Assembly: GCF_900109855.1 (NCBI RefSeq)
Contig: NZ_FOBO01000003.1
Location: 62,001-126,000 of the forward strand
Origin: Roseovarius tolerans
Lineage (GTDB): Bacteria > Pseudomonadota > Alphaproteobacteria > Rhodobacterales > Rhodobacteraceae
Direction: 5' to 3'
Length of the DNA stretch: 64,000 bases
Shown: in pieces, positions 1 through 9,008 of the stretch
How the letters are laid out: each line of letters opens with the position of its first letter
Position numbering within the stretch: position 1 is the stretch's first letter
Notes under the pieces: generated by a model
Seen by the model: the letters and a program-made list of their open reading frames with translations, nothing else
What the model was told of the DNA's origin: nothing
The model's database searches: none
Made by a program: the position numbers and the translations under genes

Positions 1-1637
1 TGCCGCCGGGCATGGTGGTGGCGGGTGCCGCCAACGGCGCGATGACGCTGGCGGCGGCCCTGCGCGAGGGCCGCGTGGTGGCGGAGCGTCTGGGCTATGC
101 CGACAAGAGCGACCTGCCCCGCGCCGAGGACGAGCCGCGCGACTGTGCGCCGGTGTGGCATGTGCCGCAGAGCCGGGCGCGCGCCTGGCTCGACCTGCAG
201 AACGACGTGACCGTCAAGGACGTCAAGCAGGCGCATCAGGAAGGCTTTCGCGCGGTCGAGCATCTCAAGCGCTACACCACGCTTGGCATGGCCACTGATC
301 AGGGCAAGACGGCGAATATCCCGGCGCTTGCGATCATGGCAGACTGCACCGGCCGGACCATCCCCGAGACCGGCACGACGATCTTTCGCCCGCCTTACAC
401 GCCGGTGCCCATCGGCGCGCTGGCGGGCCGTGCCCGGGGCCGCGAGTTCCGGCCCTATCGTCTGACGCCCTCGCATCGCTGGGCCGAGGCCAATGGCGCA
501 ACCTTTGTCGAGGTCGGCAACTGGCTGCGGGCGCAATGGTTCGCGCGGGAGGGCGAACAGGGCTGGCGCGATTCGGTGGATCGCGAGGTGCTGATGACGC
601 GCGGGTCGGTCGGCATCTGCGACGTGACCACGCTGGGCAAGATAGACATTCAGGGGCGTGACGCCGGGGAGTTTCTGAACCGGGTCTATTGCAACGGGTT
701 TGCCACGCTGGCGGTGGGCCGGGTGCGCTATGGCTTGATGCTGCGCGAGGATGGCATTGCCTATGACGATGGCACCACCGCGCGGCTGGGCGAGCATCAT
801 TACGTGATGACCACCACCACCGCCAATGCCGTGACGGTGTTCCGACGGCTGGAGTTTGCGCGGCAATGCCTGTGGCCCGATCTGGATGTGCATCTTATTT
901 CCACCACCGACGGCTGGGCGCAATTCGCCGTCGCCGGGCCGAACGCGCGCAATCTGTTGCGCAAGGTGGTGGATGAGTCGCACGACCTGTCGAACGAGGC
1001 GTTTCCCTTCATGGCCTGCGGTGAGGTCACCGTTTGCGACGGGATGCCGGCGCGGCTGTTTCGGATCTCCTTTTCGGGCGAGTTGGCTTATGAGGTCGCG
1101 GTGCCCGCGCGCTATGGCAATGCCATGATGGGCGTGCTGATGGAGGCCGGGCGTGAGTTCGACGCTGTGCCCTATGGCACCGAGGCGCTGGGCGTGATGC
1201 GGATCGAAAAGGGGCATGCGGCGGGCAATGAGCTGAATGGTCAGACCACGGCGCATAACCTCGGGATGGGGCGGATGGTCAGCCGCAAGAAAGACTGCAT
1301 CGGCAACGTGCTGTCGCAACGCCCCGAGATGCTGCGCGAGGATGCGGTCAAGCTGGTCGGGTTCCGGCCCGTAGATCGCGCGACGGGGCTGATTGCCGGG
1401 TCGCATTTCATCGGGCAGGGGGATGCCGCGACGATGGAGAACGATCAGGGCTGGATGTCCTCGGTCGCCTATTCGCCGAGCCTCGGGCATTCCATCGGGC
1501 TGGGCTTTCTCAAGCGGGGCGATGCGCGGATGGGAGAAATCCTGCGTGCGGTGAGCCCGGTGCATGGCAGGGAGATGGAGGTCGAGGTGGTCTCGGCGCA
1601 TTTCATCGACCCGGACGGGGAGCGGTTGCGTGGCTGA
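1..1637 (+). CDS. soxA: Sarcosine oxidase alpha subunit, C-terminal part (5' truncated by window)
   Basis: Alpha subunit of heterotetrameric sarcosine oxidase, which oxidatively demethylates sarcosine to glycine and passes the C1 unit to tetrahydrofolate. The reading frame is already open at the window edge; about 545 of roughly 1000 expected residues are visible. The first part is the end of the FAD/NAD-binding domain; from about visible residue 190 onward it is a GcvT-like folate-binding domain (RGSVGICDVTTLGKIDIQG, then ISFSGELAYEV and YGTEALGVMRIEKGH). The stop overlaps the start of soxG by 8 bp, as in sox operons; soxB and soxD would lie upstream. Family assignment is firm because of the paired soxG. 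Confidence 0.9.
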   Translation, partial: PPGMVVAGAANGAMTLAAALREGRVVAERLGYADKSDLPRAEDEPRDCAPVWHVPQSRARAWLDLQNDVTVKDVKQAHQEGFRAVEHLKRYTTLGMATDQGKTANIPALAIMADCTGRTIPETGTTIFRPPYTPVPIGALAGRARGREFRPYRLTPSHRWAEANGATFVEVGNWLRAQWFAREGEQGWRDSVDREVLMTRGSVGICDVTTLGKIDIQGRDAGEFLNRVYCNGFATLAVGRVRYGLMLREDGIAYDDGTTARLGEHHYVMTTTTANAVTVFRRLEFARQCLWPDLDVHLISTTDGWAQFAVAGPNARNLLRKVVDESHDLSNEAFPFMACGEVTVCDGMPARLFRISFSGELAYEVAVPARYGNAMMGVLMEAGREFDAVPYGTEALGVMRIEKGHAAGNELNGQTTAHNLGMGRMVSRKKDCIGNVLSQRPEMLREDAVKLVGFRPVDRATGLIAGSHFIGQGDAATMENDQGWMSSVAYSPSLGHSIGLGFLKRGDARMGEILRAVSPVHGREMEVEVVSAHFIDPDGERLRG

Positions 1638-2196
1638 GTATACCTTGCAGGCAGAGCCGCCACTGGCGGGCACGGAGATGGAGATTGCGGGCGTGCGGCT
1701 ATCGGCACCCGCCGATCTGGCGGTGGTGTCGCTGGCGCTGCCTTTGGGGGGCGAGTCGGCGGCAGAGGAGGCCGTGAAGGACGCCTATGGGCTGGATTTT
1801 CCCGGGATTGGCCGGTCGGCTCTGGCCGGGGATGGCACGCGCCTCATCCGGCTGGCCCCTGATCTTGTCTTTGCGCTTTTCACTCATGCGACCCCCGATG
1901 CCGAGCGCGTCGTGGCGGAGGGGCTGAAGGGCGCGGTCTATACCACGGATCAGACCGATGTCTGGGTTGCGCTGGCCCTTTCGGGCCCGAATACACGCCG
2001 CGCGTTGGAGCGGATTTGCCCGGTTGACCTGCACCCGGAGGTGTTTGGCGTGGATCATGCCGCGCGTACGGTGATGGAGCACCTGGGGGTGCTGATCCTG
2101 CGTGCCGGGGCCGATGATTACCTGCTGCTGTCGGCGAGTTCCTCGGCCAGATCCTTCCTGCATGCGGTCGAGGTGTCGCTGCGCAATATCGCGTGA
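1630..2196 (+). CDS. soxG: Sarcosine oxidase gamma subunit
   Basis: Small, poorly conserved gamma subunit of heterotetrameric sarcosine oxidase. I place the start at a GTG inside the last codons of soxA (8-bp overlap), giving 188 residues beginning VAEYTLQAEPPL, close to the usual size of about 190-200. The sequence shows the GcvT-like fold of this subunit, with the recognisable stretch QTDVWVALALSGPNTRRALERICPVDL in the second half (positions about 1950-2030). Translational coupling to soxA ensures stoichiometric assembly. An upstream ATG at 1564 is in frame but lies wholly within soxA and would add an atypical basic extension. Confidence 0.85.
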   Translation: MAEYTLQAEPPLAGTEMEIAGVRLSAPADLAVVSLALPLGGESAAEEAVKDAYGLDFPGIGRSALAGDGTRLIRLAPDLVFALFTHATPDAERVVAEGLKGAVYTTDQTDVWVALALSGPNTRRALERICPVDLHPEVFGVDHAARTVMEHLGVLILRAGADDYLLLSASSSARSFLHAVEVSLRNIA

Positions 2197-2265
2197 CCGC
2201 CCCATATGCTTGCACGCACGCGCAAGGCGCGGTAACTCGCCCCTGACATCAGCGGGATAAGAGCC

Positions 2266-3339
2266 ATGAACGATCTGCGGGACAAATATCTGACGGCGAT
2301 TGCCAATGCGGGCGACGAATCCGCGCTCGAGGATCTGCGGGTGCAGGCCGTGGGCAAGAAGGGCGAGATCAGCCTGAAGATGCGCGAGTTGGGCAAGATG
2401 ACGCCCGAGGAGCGGCAGGTGGCGGGCCCGGCGCTCAATGCCTTGAAGGACGAGATCAATTCGGCGCTGGCGGCCAAGAAAGAGGCACTGGGCGATGCCG
2501 CGCTCGATGAGCGGCTGCGGGGCGAATGGCTCGATGTGACGCTGCCGGGGCGGCCGCGCAGGCAGGGCACCATCCACCCGGTGTCTCAGGTGACCGAAGA
2601 GGTCACGGCGATCTTTGCCGATATGGGATTTGCCGTGGCCGAAGGGCCGCAGATCGAGAGCGACTGGTACAATTTTGACGCGCTGAACATTCCCGGCCAC
2701 CACCCGGCGCGAGCCGAGATGGACACGTTCTATACGCATCGCGCGGACGGGGACGACCGCCCGCCGCATGTGTTGCGCACCCATACCAGCCCGGTGCAGA
2801 TCCGCACCATGCAGGCCGAGGGCGCGCCCATCCGGGTGATCGCGCCGGGCCGTGTTTACCGTGCGGATTACGACCAGACCCACACCCCGATGTTCCATCA
2901 GGTCGAGGGGCTGGCGATTGACCGCGATATCTCGATGGCCAATCTCAAATGGGTGCTGGAGGAGTTCGTCAAGGCGTTCTTCGAGGTGGATGACGTGGAA
3001 CTGCGGTTCCGCGCGTCGCATTTCCCGTTCACCGAACCCTCGGCAGAGGTGGATATCCGGTGTTCCTGGGAAGGCGGCACGCTGAAGGTCGGCGAGGGCG
3101 ATGACTGGCTGGAAATCCTAGGCTCCGGCATGGTGCATCCGAAGGTGCTGGAGGCCGGAAATATCGATCAGAACGAGTGGCAGGGCTTTGCCTTCGGGAT
3201 GGGCATCGACCGGATCGCGATGCTGAAATACGGGATACCGGATTTGCGGGCGTTCTTTGACTCGGACCTGCGCTGGCTACGGCATTACGGATTCGCGAGT
3301 TTAGACGTGCCGACGTTGCATGGTGGGTTGTCGCGGTAA
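2266..3339 (+). CDS. pheS: Phenylalanine--tRNA ligase alpha subunit
   Basis: Class II aminoacyl-tRNA synthetase subunit that charges tRNA-Phe as an alpha2-beta2 tetramer. The 357-residue product has the N-terminal coiled-coil arm (about residues 1-90), the linker and the catalytic core. Visible are motif 2 ([20 protein letters not shown]), the FTEPSAEVD segment, and motif 3 ([18 protein letters not shown]). Length is normal for the family. The partner pheT is not next to it: the next gene downstream is a BLUF protein, so pheT lies elsewhere or was separated. No upstream leader peptide was obvious. Confidence 0.97.
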   Translation: MNDLRDKYLTAIANAGDESALEDLRVQAVGKKGEISLKMRELGKMTPEERQVAGPALNALKDEINSALAAKKEALGDAALDERLRGEWLDVTLPGRPRRQGTIHPVSQVTEEVTAIFADMGFAVAEGPQIESDWYNFDALNIPGHHPARAEMDTFYTHRADGDDRPPHVLRTHTSPVQIRTMQAEGAPIRVIAPGRVYRADYDQTHTPMFHQVEGLAIDRDISMANLKWVLEEFVKAFFEVDDVELRFRASHFPFTEPSAEVDIRCSWEGGTLKVGEGDDWLEILGSGMVHPKVLEAGNIDQNEWQGFAFGMGIDRIAMLKYGIPDLRAFFDSDLRWLRHYGFASLDVPTLHGGLSR

Positions 3340-3594
3340 CTCAAGCCGCGCCATCGTATGTCCGCGGGCAGGCGATCCGACGCTGTTTCGCAGCACTTTA
3401 TGGCTGCTTTCCCGCAAAAGACCTGATCGGTGCGCTAACTTGGATAAATCGCCTGTCCGGGGGGCGGACATGCGATGGCGTGGCGGGCTTCGCCCTCGAT
3501 TCCGCGCTGGGTTTGCTAAAGTGTGGCGGTTCTCTTTCTCGCATCGACAGGCCGCCGCAACCCCTCTAGGCTCTGCTTGAAAGGGAGTCGCCTC

Positions 3595-4011
3595 ATGCCG
3601 CTGACCCAGCTTGTTTATGCCTCGCGGCCCTTCGGGTTCGATCAGGCGACGCTCTCGGCGATCCTGATGGATGCGCGCCGGGCCAATGCGCGGGACGATA
3701 TCACCGGCGCGCTGATTGCGCGGCATGATCTCTACCTGCAACTGCTGGAAGGGCCGCGCGACAAGGTCGAGGCGGCCTATCAGCGTATCCGCCATGATGA
3801 CCGTCATGTCGAGGTCACGCGGCTGGTGGAGCGGACCATAGAGACCCGGCTGTTTCCCGGCTGGGCGATGCGCGACGATCCGGCGCAAAGCTGGGTCTGG
3901 AGCATCGAGGATGTGCGGGGCGGTGCCATCGAGCGGACGGACGAGGCTGAGGTACTGGGGTTCTTCCAGCGTCTCGCGGATCAGGGCGTGGTGCCGCCGC
4001 GCGAGGCCTGA
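3595..4011 (+). CDS. BLUF-domain blue-light sensor protein
   Basis: Small FAD-binding BLUF photoreceptor of 138 residues, essentially a stand-alone sensor domain. The residues that form the BLUF photocycle are all present: Tyr8 (LVYAS), Asn31 (ARRANARDDITG), Gln49 in the YLQLLEG motif, and Trp90/Met92 in FPGWAMR, so the flavin switch should be functional. The start is the ATG preceded by a purine-rich AAAGGGAG; a longer in-frame start at 3523 is rejected because it adds an unrelated extension. Short BLUF proteins act through protein partners. The partner here is unknown; the neighbours give no hint. Confidence 0.93.
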   Translation: MPLTQLVYASRPFGFDQATLSAILMDARRANARDDITGALIARHDLYLQLLEGPRDKVEAAYQRIRHDDRHVEVTRLVERTIETRLFPGWAMRDDPAQSWVWSIEDVRGGAIERTDEAEVLGFFQRLADQGVVPPREA

Positions 4012-4133
4012 GGCCGGGCGGTGGACCAATTGCATCTTATGCGCGAAATATTTGCGGATTTCACCAGCCAAGGCTGTGTATACTGGGCGCGAATTGGGGT
4101 GAAAACCCAGGAAAACCGCTGAATCAGGGCCTT

Positions 4134-4152
4134 TGGTCAGATTATCTTACCA
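4134..4152. promoter_or_regulatory. Near-perfect palindrome upstream of TRAP operon (candidate GntR-type operator)
   Basis: TGGTCAGATTATCTTACCA is a 19-bp inverted repeat (arms TGGTCAGAT and ATCTTACCA pair at 8 of 9 positions around a central T). It lies about 135 bp upstream of the dctP start, in the only sizeable noncoding gap before the TRAP operon. TGGT...ACCA half-sites are typical of GntR/FadR-family operators, which often control TRAP uptake genes. Binding is inferred, not shown. Confidence 0.5.
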
Positions 4153-4286
4153 GAATACTTGTTTTTGCATAGCCAATCCTTACGATGGCCTGCGTGTGGT
4201 AGGCATTCAGCACCGAATCGCCTTTGCAACTGACGTGCGCCTGCCATCCGACACGATTGATGCATACGCATAAATGGGAGGATAAC

Positions 4287-5417
4287 ATGACAGATAAGGC
4301 GAAGTTTGACCGCCGTTCGTTCCTGCGCCGCGCAGCGGTAGGGGGACCGGTGGCGGCTGCGAGCACGCTCGCGGCACCGGCGGTATTGGCGCAAGCGCCG
4401 ATCGTGCTGAAAATGCAGACATCCTGGGGTGCCGGGAACATCTGGCAGGAATTCGCACAGGACTATGCCGACCGGGTGGAGGAAATGTCCGGTGGCCGTC
4501 TCAAGATCGACGTTCTGCCCGCGGGCGCCGTCGTGGCCGCGTTCCAGGTGCTCGATGCCGTGAATGACGGTGTTCTCGACATCGCGCATTCGGTGCCGGT
4601 CTACTGGTACGGCAAGAACAAGGCGGCCTCGCTCTTTGGCACCGGCCCGGTGTTCGGCGGTTCGGCCACCACGATGCTGAGCTGGTTCTACGAAGGTGGC
4701 GGCAAGGCGCTCTATGACGAGCTGACCCAGGATATCCTGGGCATGGATGTCGATGGCTATCTCGGCTTCCCGATGTTCGCGCAGCCCTTCGGCTGGTTTA
4801 AGGACGAGGTGAACACCGCCGAAGACCTCAACGGCTTCAAGTATCGCACCGTGGGCCTTGCGGCGGACCTGCTGCAAAGCATGGGCATGTCGGTGGCACA
4901 GCTTCCGGGTGGCGAGATCGTCCCCGCGATGGAGCGTGGCGTGATCGACGCGTTCGAGTTCAACAACCCGTCCTCGGACAAGGATTTCGGCGCGCATGAC
5001 GTGGCGAAGAACTACTACCTGTCCTCCTACCACCAGGCATCGGAAAGCTTCGAGTTCCTGTTCTCCAAATTCACCATGGAAGAGCTGGACCCCGATCTGC
5101 GCGCGATCCTGAAATACGGCGTCGAGGCCGTGTCGACCGCGAACACCGCCAAGGCGATGCGTCGTTACTCGGCCGACCTCAAGTGGCTGCAGGAAGAGGC
5201 CGGTGTCACCGTGCACCGCACCTCGGAAAACATCCTGGCGGCACAGCTCGACGCATGGGACAAGCTGATCCCGGAACTGGAGCAGGATCCGTTCATGAAG
5301 AAGACTCTCGACAGCCAGCGTGCCTGGGTCGAGCAGGTCACCTTCTATGAGCTGATGAACGCGCCTGATCTGGAGCTGGCCTACGATCACTATTTCCCGG
5401 GCAAGCTCAAGCTCTGA
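4287..5417 (+). CDS. dctP: TRAP transporter substrate-binding protein (DctP family)
   Basis: Periplasmic solute-binding component of a TRAP uptake system. The ATG at 4287 follows a clear GGGAGGA ribosome-binding site, so I prefer it to an in-frame ATG 63 bp upstream. The 376-residue product begins with a twin-arginine signal (RRSFLRR, then a hydrophobic Ala/Leu stretch ending VLAQA). The mature part (IVLKMQTSWGAGNIWQEFAQDYADRV) and the segment GVIDAFEFNNPSSDKDFGAH resemble the DctP subgroup that includes the 2-oxoacid binder TakP and the mannitol/chloroaromatic group. The ligand cannot be assigned from sequence. dctQ and dctM follow, separated by a strong hairpin. Confidence 0.92.
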   Translation: MTDKAKFDRRSFLRRAAVGGPVAAASTLAAPAVLAQAPIVLKMQTSWGAGNIWQEFAQDYADRVEEMSGGRLKIDVLPAGAVVAAFQVLDAVNDGVLDIAHSVPVYWYGKNKAASLFGTGPVFGGSATTMLSWFYEGGGKALYDELTQDILGMDVDGYLGFPMFAQPFGWFKDEVNTAEDLNGFKYRTVGLAADLLQSMGMSVAQLPGGEIVPAMERGVIDAFEFNNPSSDKDFGAHDVAKNYYLSSYHQASESFEFLFSKFTMEELDPDLRAILKYGVEAVSTANTAKAMRRYSADLKWLQEEAGVTVHRTSENILAAQLDAWDKLIPELEQDPFMKKTLDSQRAWVEQVTFYELMNAPDLELAYDHYFPGKLKL

Positions 5418-5443
5418 GTTCGGGCAAAGACCTGATTGAAACA

Positions 5444-5470
5444 GGCCCCGGCGCAGAAAACGCCGGGGCC
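5444..5470 (+). terminator. Perfect 10-bp intercistronic hairpin after dctP
   Basis: GGCCCCGGCG and CGCCGGGGCC form a perfect 10-bp GC stem with a 7-nt loop (CAGAAAA), 26 bp after the dctP stop. Only a weak run (GCTTT) follows, so it is more likely an RNA-stabilising or partial-termination element than a complete terminator. It would raise the amount of the abundant binding protein over the membrane subunits. Confidence 0.75.
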
Positions 5471-5495
5471 GCTTTCCAACTAACGGGGGCATCTC

Positions 5496-6080
5496 GTGAT
5501 CGGTTTCATACGCTTCGCCGACAGCCTGTCGGCCTGGTTTGGCAAGGCTTTCGCCTGGCTCATCATCCTGATGTCGGTGGGCACCGGCTATGAGGTGGTC
5601 TCGCGCTATCTCTTCAACGCGCCGACGGCCTGGGCGCTCGATGTGTCCTTCATCATGTACGGCACGCTGTTCATGATGGGCGGTGCCTATACGCTGTCGC
5701 GTGGCGGGCATGTTAGGGGTGATTTCCTTTATCGCCTGTGGCAGCCGCGCAACCAGGCCAAAATCGACCTGGTGCTCTATATCCTGTTCTTTTTTCCGGG
5801 CGTCACCGCGCTGATCTTTGCAGGCTGGAAATATGCCGCAAAGTCCTGGTCCTACGGCGAGGTGTCGGTCAACAGCCCGGCGGGCGTGCCGATCTACCAG
5901 TTCAAGACGGTGATCGTCGCTGCCGGTATTCTGCTGTTCATTCAGGGGCTGGCGCAGGTGTGTCGCTGCCTCCATTGCATGCGCACAAATGAATGGCTCC
6001 CCGCTGACGAGGATGTCTTCGAGACCGAAGACCTGTTGATGCAAAAGGCCGCCGAGGCCGAAAAGGACGCACATCCATGA
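5496..6080 (+). CDS. dctQ: TRAP transporter small permease (DctQ)
   Basis: Small membrane subunit of the TRAP transporter, 194 residues, beginning at GTG preceded by a G-rich ACGGGGG. Four hydrophobic segments are visible, including AFAWLIILMSVGTGYEV, LDVSFIMYGTLFMMGG, LVLYILFFFPGVTALIFAGW and FKTVIVAAGILLFIQGLAQV. The motif R-Y-LFNAPTAWALD and the MGGAYTLSRGGHVRGDFL stretch are typical of DctQ. Its stop overlaps the dctM start in an ATGA, so the two subunits are translationally coupled. The C-terminal tail is acidic and cytoplasmic. Confidence 0.93.
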   Translation: MIGFIRFADSLSAWFGKAFAWLIILMSVGTGYEVVSRYLFNAPTAWALDVSFIMYGTLFMMGGAYTLSRGGHVRGDFLYRLWQPRNQAKIDLVLYILFFFPGVTALIFAGWKYAAKSWSYGEVSVNSPAGVPIYQFKTVIVAAGILLFIQGLAQVCRCLHCMRTNEWLPADEDVFETEDLLMQKAAEAEKDAHP

Positions 6081-7498
6081 CCGATCCGCAAATCGCCCTG
6101 ATGATGCTGGGCCTGTTCATCGTCTTCGTGTTTCTGGGCTTTCCGATTGCCTTCACGCTCATGGCCATGGGCATCGGCTTTGGCTATTATGCCTATTTCG
6201 AAGAGCGCCGGATGTGGCGCGAGTTCAACCGTCTCGATGAGACGGTGGCCACCACATGGGATCAATGGTCAACCTGGATTGAGGGATTCTTCAATAACCG
6301 AATATTCGATCTGTTCGTGAACCAGACCTTCACGGTGATGTCGAATGAGGTTCTGACCGCCGTGCCGCTGTTTTTGTTCATGGGCTATATCGTCGAACGC
6401 GCGAATATCGTGGACCGCCTGTTCTCGACGCTGAACGTCGCGGCCAAGAACATGCCCGGCTCGATGGGTGTGGCCGCATTGATCACCTGTGCGCTCTTTG
6501 CGACCGCCACCGGCATCGTCGGCGCGGTTGTCACGCTGATGGGCCTGCTGGCGCTGCCGGCGATGCTCAAGGCGCGGTATGATCCGTCGTTCGCGTCCGG
6601 CATCATCTGCGCAGGCGGCACGCTGGGCATTCTCATTCCGCCGTCGATCATGCTGATCGTCTATGCGGCGGCCTCGAACGTGTCGATCGTGCGGCTTTAC
6701 GCGGCGGCGCTGTTGCCCGGGCTGGTTCTGGTCGGGCTTTACCTGACCTACGTGATCGGGCGTGCGATCATTCAGCCGTCGGTGGCACCGAAGCCGAGCA
6801 AGGAAGAAGTGCCCGACATCCCGATGACCAAGCTCATCCTGATGATCGTGACCTCCTTCGTGCCGCTCGCGTTTCTCATCATGGCGGTTCTCGGCTCGAT
6901 CCTGTTTGGTCTGGCGACACCGACAGAAGCGGCCTCGATCGGCGCGCTTGGCGGGATCTTCCTCGCCTTCGTCTACCGCGCGATGACATGGCAGCGGATG
7001 CGCGAAAGCGTCTATCTCACGGTGCGCACCACGGCGATGGTCTGCTGGCTCTTTGTCGGCTCCTACACCTTTTCGGCGGTGTTCTCCTATCTGGGCGGCG
7101 AGCATATCATCTCGGAATTCGTGCAGGGGCTGGATCTGAGCCCGCTGGAATTCCTGCTTCTGGCGCAGCTGATCATCTTCCTGCTCGGCTGGCCGCTGGA
7201 ATGGTCCGAGATCATCATCATCTTCGTGCCGATCTTCCTGCCGCTCCTGCAGTTCTTCGAAGTCGATCCGCTGTTCTTCGGCATCCTCGTGGCGCTGAAC
7301 CTGCAAACCAGCTTTCTGACGCCACCGATGGCGATGTCGGCCTATTACCTCAAGGGGATCGCGCCACCGGAAATCAAGCTGACGCAGATCTTCTCGGGCG
7401 TGATGCCGTTCCTGTTCTGCGTCTTCATCTCCATGGCGCTGATGTACATCTATCCGCAGATCGTCTTCTATCTGCCGGAGCTGATGTATGGCGGATAA
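6077..7498 (+). CDS. dctM: TRAP transporter large permease (DctM)
   Basis: Large membrane subunit of the TRAP transporter, carrying out Na+-coupled translocation of the solute delivered by DctP. The 473-residue protein has about 12 predicted hydrophobic segments, and the DctM signature region ICAGGTLGILIPPSIMLIVY is clear near residue 190. The insert after the first helix (YFEERRMWREFNRLDETVATTWDQWSTW) is longer than in the classic DctM and is often seen in the mannitol/chloroaromatic-type subgroup. It overlaps dctQ by 4 bp and the downstream amidase by 11 bp, so uptake and amidase belong to one transcript. Confidence 0.94.
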   Translation: MTDPQIALMMLGLFIVFVFLGFPIAFTLMAMGIGFGYYAYFEERRMWREFNRLDETVATTWDQWSTWIEGFFNNRIFDLFVNQTFTVMSNEVLTAVPLFLFMGYIVERANIVDRLFSTLNVAAKNMPGSMGVAALITCALFATATGIVGAVVTLMGLLALPAMLKARYDPSFASGIICAGGTLGILIPPSIMLIVYAAASNVSIVRLYAAALLPGLVLVGLYLTYVIGRAIIQPSVAPKPSKEEVPDIPMTKLILMIVTSFVPLAFLIMAVLGSILFGLATPTEAASIGALGGIFLAFVYRAMTWQRMRESVYLTVRTTAMVCWLFVGSYTFSAVFSYLGGEHIISEFVQGLDLSPLEFLLLAQLIIFLLGWPLEWSEIIIIFVPIFLPLLQFFEVDPLFFGILVALNLQTSFLTPPMAMSAYYLKGIAPPEIKLTQIFSGVMPFLFCVFISMALMYIYPQIVFYLPELMYGG

Positions 7499-8831
7499 GA
7501 TCGACATGCTGAGCCTGGACGCTTGCGCCTTGCGCGAGCGTCTGGCCTCGGGCGCGATCAAGGCTGTTGAACTGATCGAGGCTTGCATCGCCCGGATCGA
7601 GGCGCGTGAACCCGAGGTGCAGGCCTGGGCTTGGTTCGATCCCGATTTTGCCCGCCATCAGGCCAAGGCGCTTGATGCGCATCGGCAGGCGGGGCGGCCG
7701 GTCGGTCCGTTGCACGGGGTGCCGGTGGCGCTCAAGGATGTGATCGACACCGCGAAAATCCCCACCGAGAACGGTTGCGCGCTGGATCAGGGGCGTGTGC
7801 CGATCAAGGACGCGGCCGTGGTCGAACGGCTGCGAGCGGCAGGTGCGGTGATCATGGGCAAGACGGTCACGACCGAACTGGCCTTCATGCAGGCGGGCAA
7901 GACCCGCAATCCGCATAACCCCGCGCATACGCCCGGCGGCTCGTCCTCGGGGTCGGCGGCGGCGGTGGCCGACGGGATGGTGCCGCTGGCCGTGGGCACG
8001 CAAACCGGTGGGTCGGTGATCCGGCCTGCCTCTTTCTGCGGCGTGACCGGGTTCAAGCCCAGCTTTGGTGCGATCCCGCGCAGCGGCGTGCTGATGCAAT
8101 CGCCAACGCTCGACACCGTGGGGGTGTTTGCCCGCACGCCTGCCGATGCGGCGCTCCTTTCGGAGGTGCTGTTTGGGCATGATGCGGGGGACACGGCCAC
8201 AGCACCGCAACCGACCCCGGCGCTGTTGACCATCGCCCAGTCGAAACCGTTGGTGAAGCCGGTCTTTGCATTGGTGAAACCGCCGGGCTGGGACGAGGCC
8301 GACCCGCAGTTGCACGCCGCCTTCGACGAACTGGCCGAGGCGCTAGGCGAGCAGGTGTTCGAGGCCCCGCTGCCCAAGGCGTTCGAGGAGGCCGCCGAGG
8401 TGCGCGAGCGCATCAATTTCGCGGAAATGGCGGGCTATTACTACCGCTATGGCAAGCAGATCGACGCGCTCGGCCCCCGCACGCAGGAGGCACTAACCAA
8501 GGGCAACGCGATCCTCGCGCGCGACTATCTTGCGGCGCTCGACTGGCCGGATGTGCTCTATGCCGGGCTGGACGAGATCTTCGAGCGCTGCGACGCGATC
8601 CTGTGCCCCGCCGCCACCGGACCCGCGCCCGAGGGACTGGAGTTCACCGGCGAGGCGATCTTCAACGGGCTTTGGACACTGACCGGCGTGCCTGCCGTGA
8701 CGGTGCCTGCCTTCACCGCCGAGAACGGCCTGCCGATGGGCGTGCAGTTGGTCGCCGCGCGCGGCCAAGACGCACGGCTGTTGCGCACGGCGAATTGGTT
8801 TCAATCCTGGCTGCTCGAGGCCGGGGAATGA
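7488..8831 (+). CDS. Amidase-signature family hydrolase
   Basis: Amidase of 447 residues with the Ser-Ser-Lys catalytic triad of the amidase-signature family: Lys83 (VALKDV), a serine of the GGSSSGSA loop (about 152-156), and the nucleophile Ser176 in GTQTGGSVIRP. It hydrolyses a C-N bond in an amide or related substrate; the family includes aryl amidases, allophanate hydrolase and GatA, but nothing here supports GatA because no gatB/gatC is present. The gene starts inside the last codons of dctM (11-bp overlap), so its substrate is probably the compound, or a derivative of it, brought in by the TRAP transporter. This is inference. Confidence 0.9.
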   Translation: MADKIDMLSLDACALRERLASGAIKAVELIEACIARIEAREPEVQAWAWFDPDFARHQAKALDAHRQAGRPVGPLHGVPVALKDVIDTAKIPTENGCALDQGRVPIKDAAVVERLRAAGAVIMGKTVTTELAFMQAGKTRNPHNPAHTPGGSSSGSAAAVADGMVPLAVGTQTGGSVIRPASFCGVTGFKPSFGAIPRSGVLMQSPTLDTVGVFARTPADAALLSEVLFGHDAGDTATAPQPTPALLTIAQSKPLVKPVFALVKPPGWDEADPQLHAAFDELAEALGEQVFEAPLPKAFEEAAEVRERINFAEMAGYYYRYGKQIDALGPRTQEALTKGNAILARDYLAALDWPDVLYAGLDEIFERCDAILCPAATGPAPEGLEFTGEAIFNGLWTLTGVPAVTVPAFTAENGLPMGVQLVAARGQDARLLRTANWFQSWLLEAGE

Positions 8832-8846
8832 CGAAAGGATGATGAC

Positions 8847-9005
8847 ATGAACAGGCTATTGGCGCTTTTCGCCTTTGTGGTGCTGGCGGCGTTTCTCTAT
8901 ATCCTCGCCAGCGAGATCGGCGAGACCGACCTGTGGATCGTGACGGTGTTCGCCGCCGGGCTCGCGGCCTATGATTTCATAACCTCCAGCAAAAACAAGA
9001 GCTGA
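8847..9005 (+). CDS. Small two-helix membrane protein
   Basis: A 52-residue ORF, MNRLLALFAF..., placed 15 bp after the amidase and 3 bp before the dehydrogenase start. It is preceded by GAAAGGATGATGAC, which offers a ribosome-binding site. Two hydrophobic segments are visible (about residues 3-20 and 30-43), separated by the acidic turn SEIGETD, with a basic tail (SSKNKS). I do not recognise a family. The tight spacing in an otherwise compact operon and the membrane-like composition support a real gene. Confidence 0.65.
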   Translation: MNRLLALFAFVVLAAFLYILASEIGETDLWIVTVFAAGLAAYDFITSSKNKS

Positions 9006-9008
9006 GTC

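Noticed and set aside
1699-3021. Long minus-strand ORF opposite soxG/pheS
   Set aside because: Shadow of pheS and soxG; composition rich in Arg/His and no recognisable domain.
4137-6074. 645-codon minus-strand ORF opposite the TRAP genes
   Set aside because: Antisense to dctP and dctQ, which have strong family motifs; the ORF has none.
6269-7588. 439-codon minus-strand ORF
   Set aside because: Antisense of dctM; very rich in His/Arg/Asp/Gln, typical of a high-GC shadow frame.
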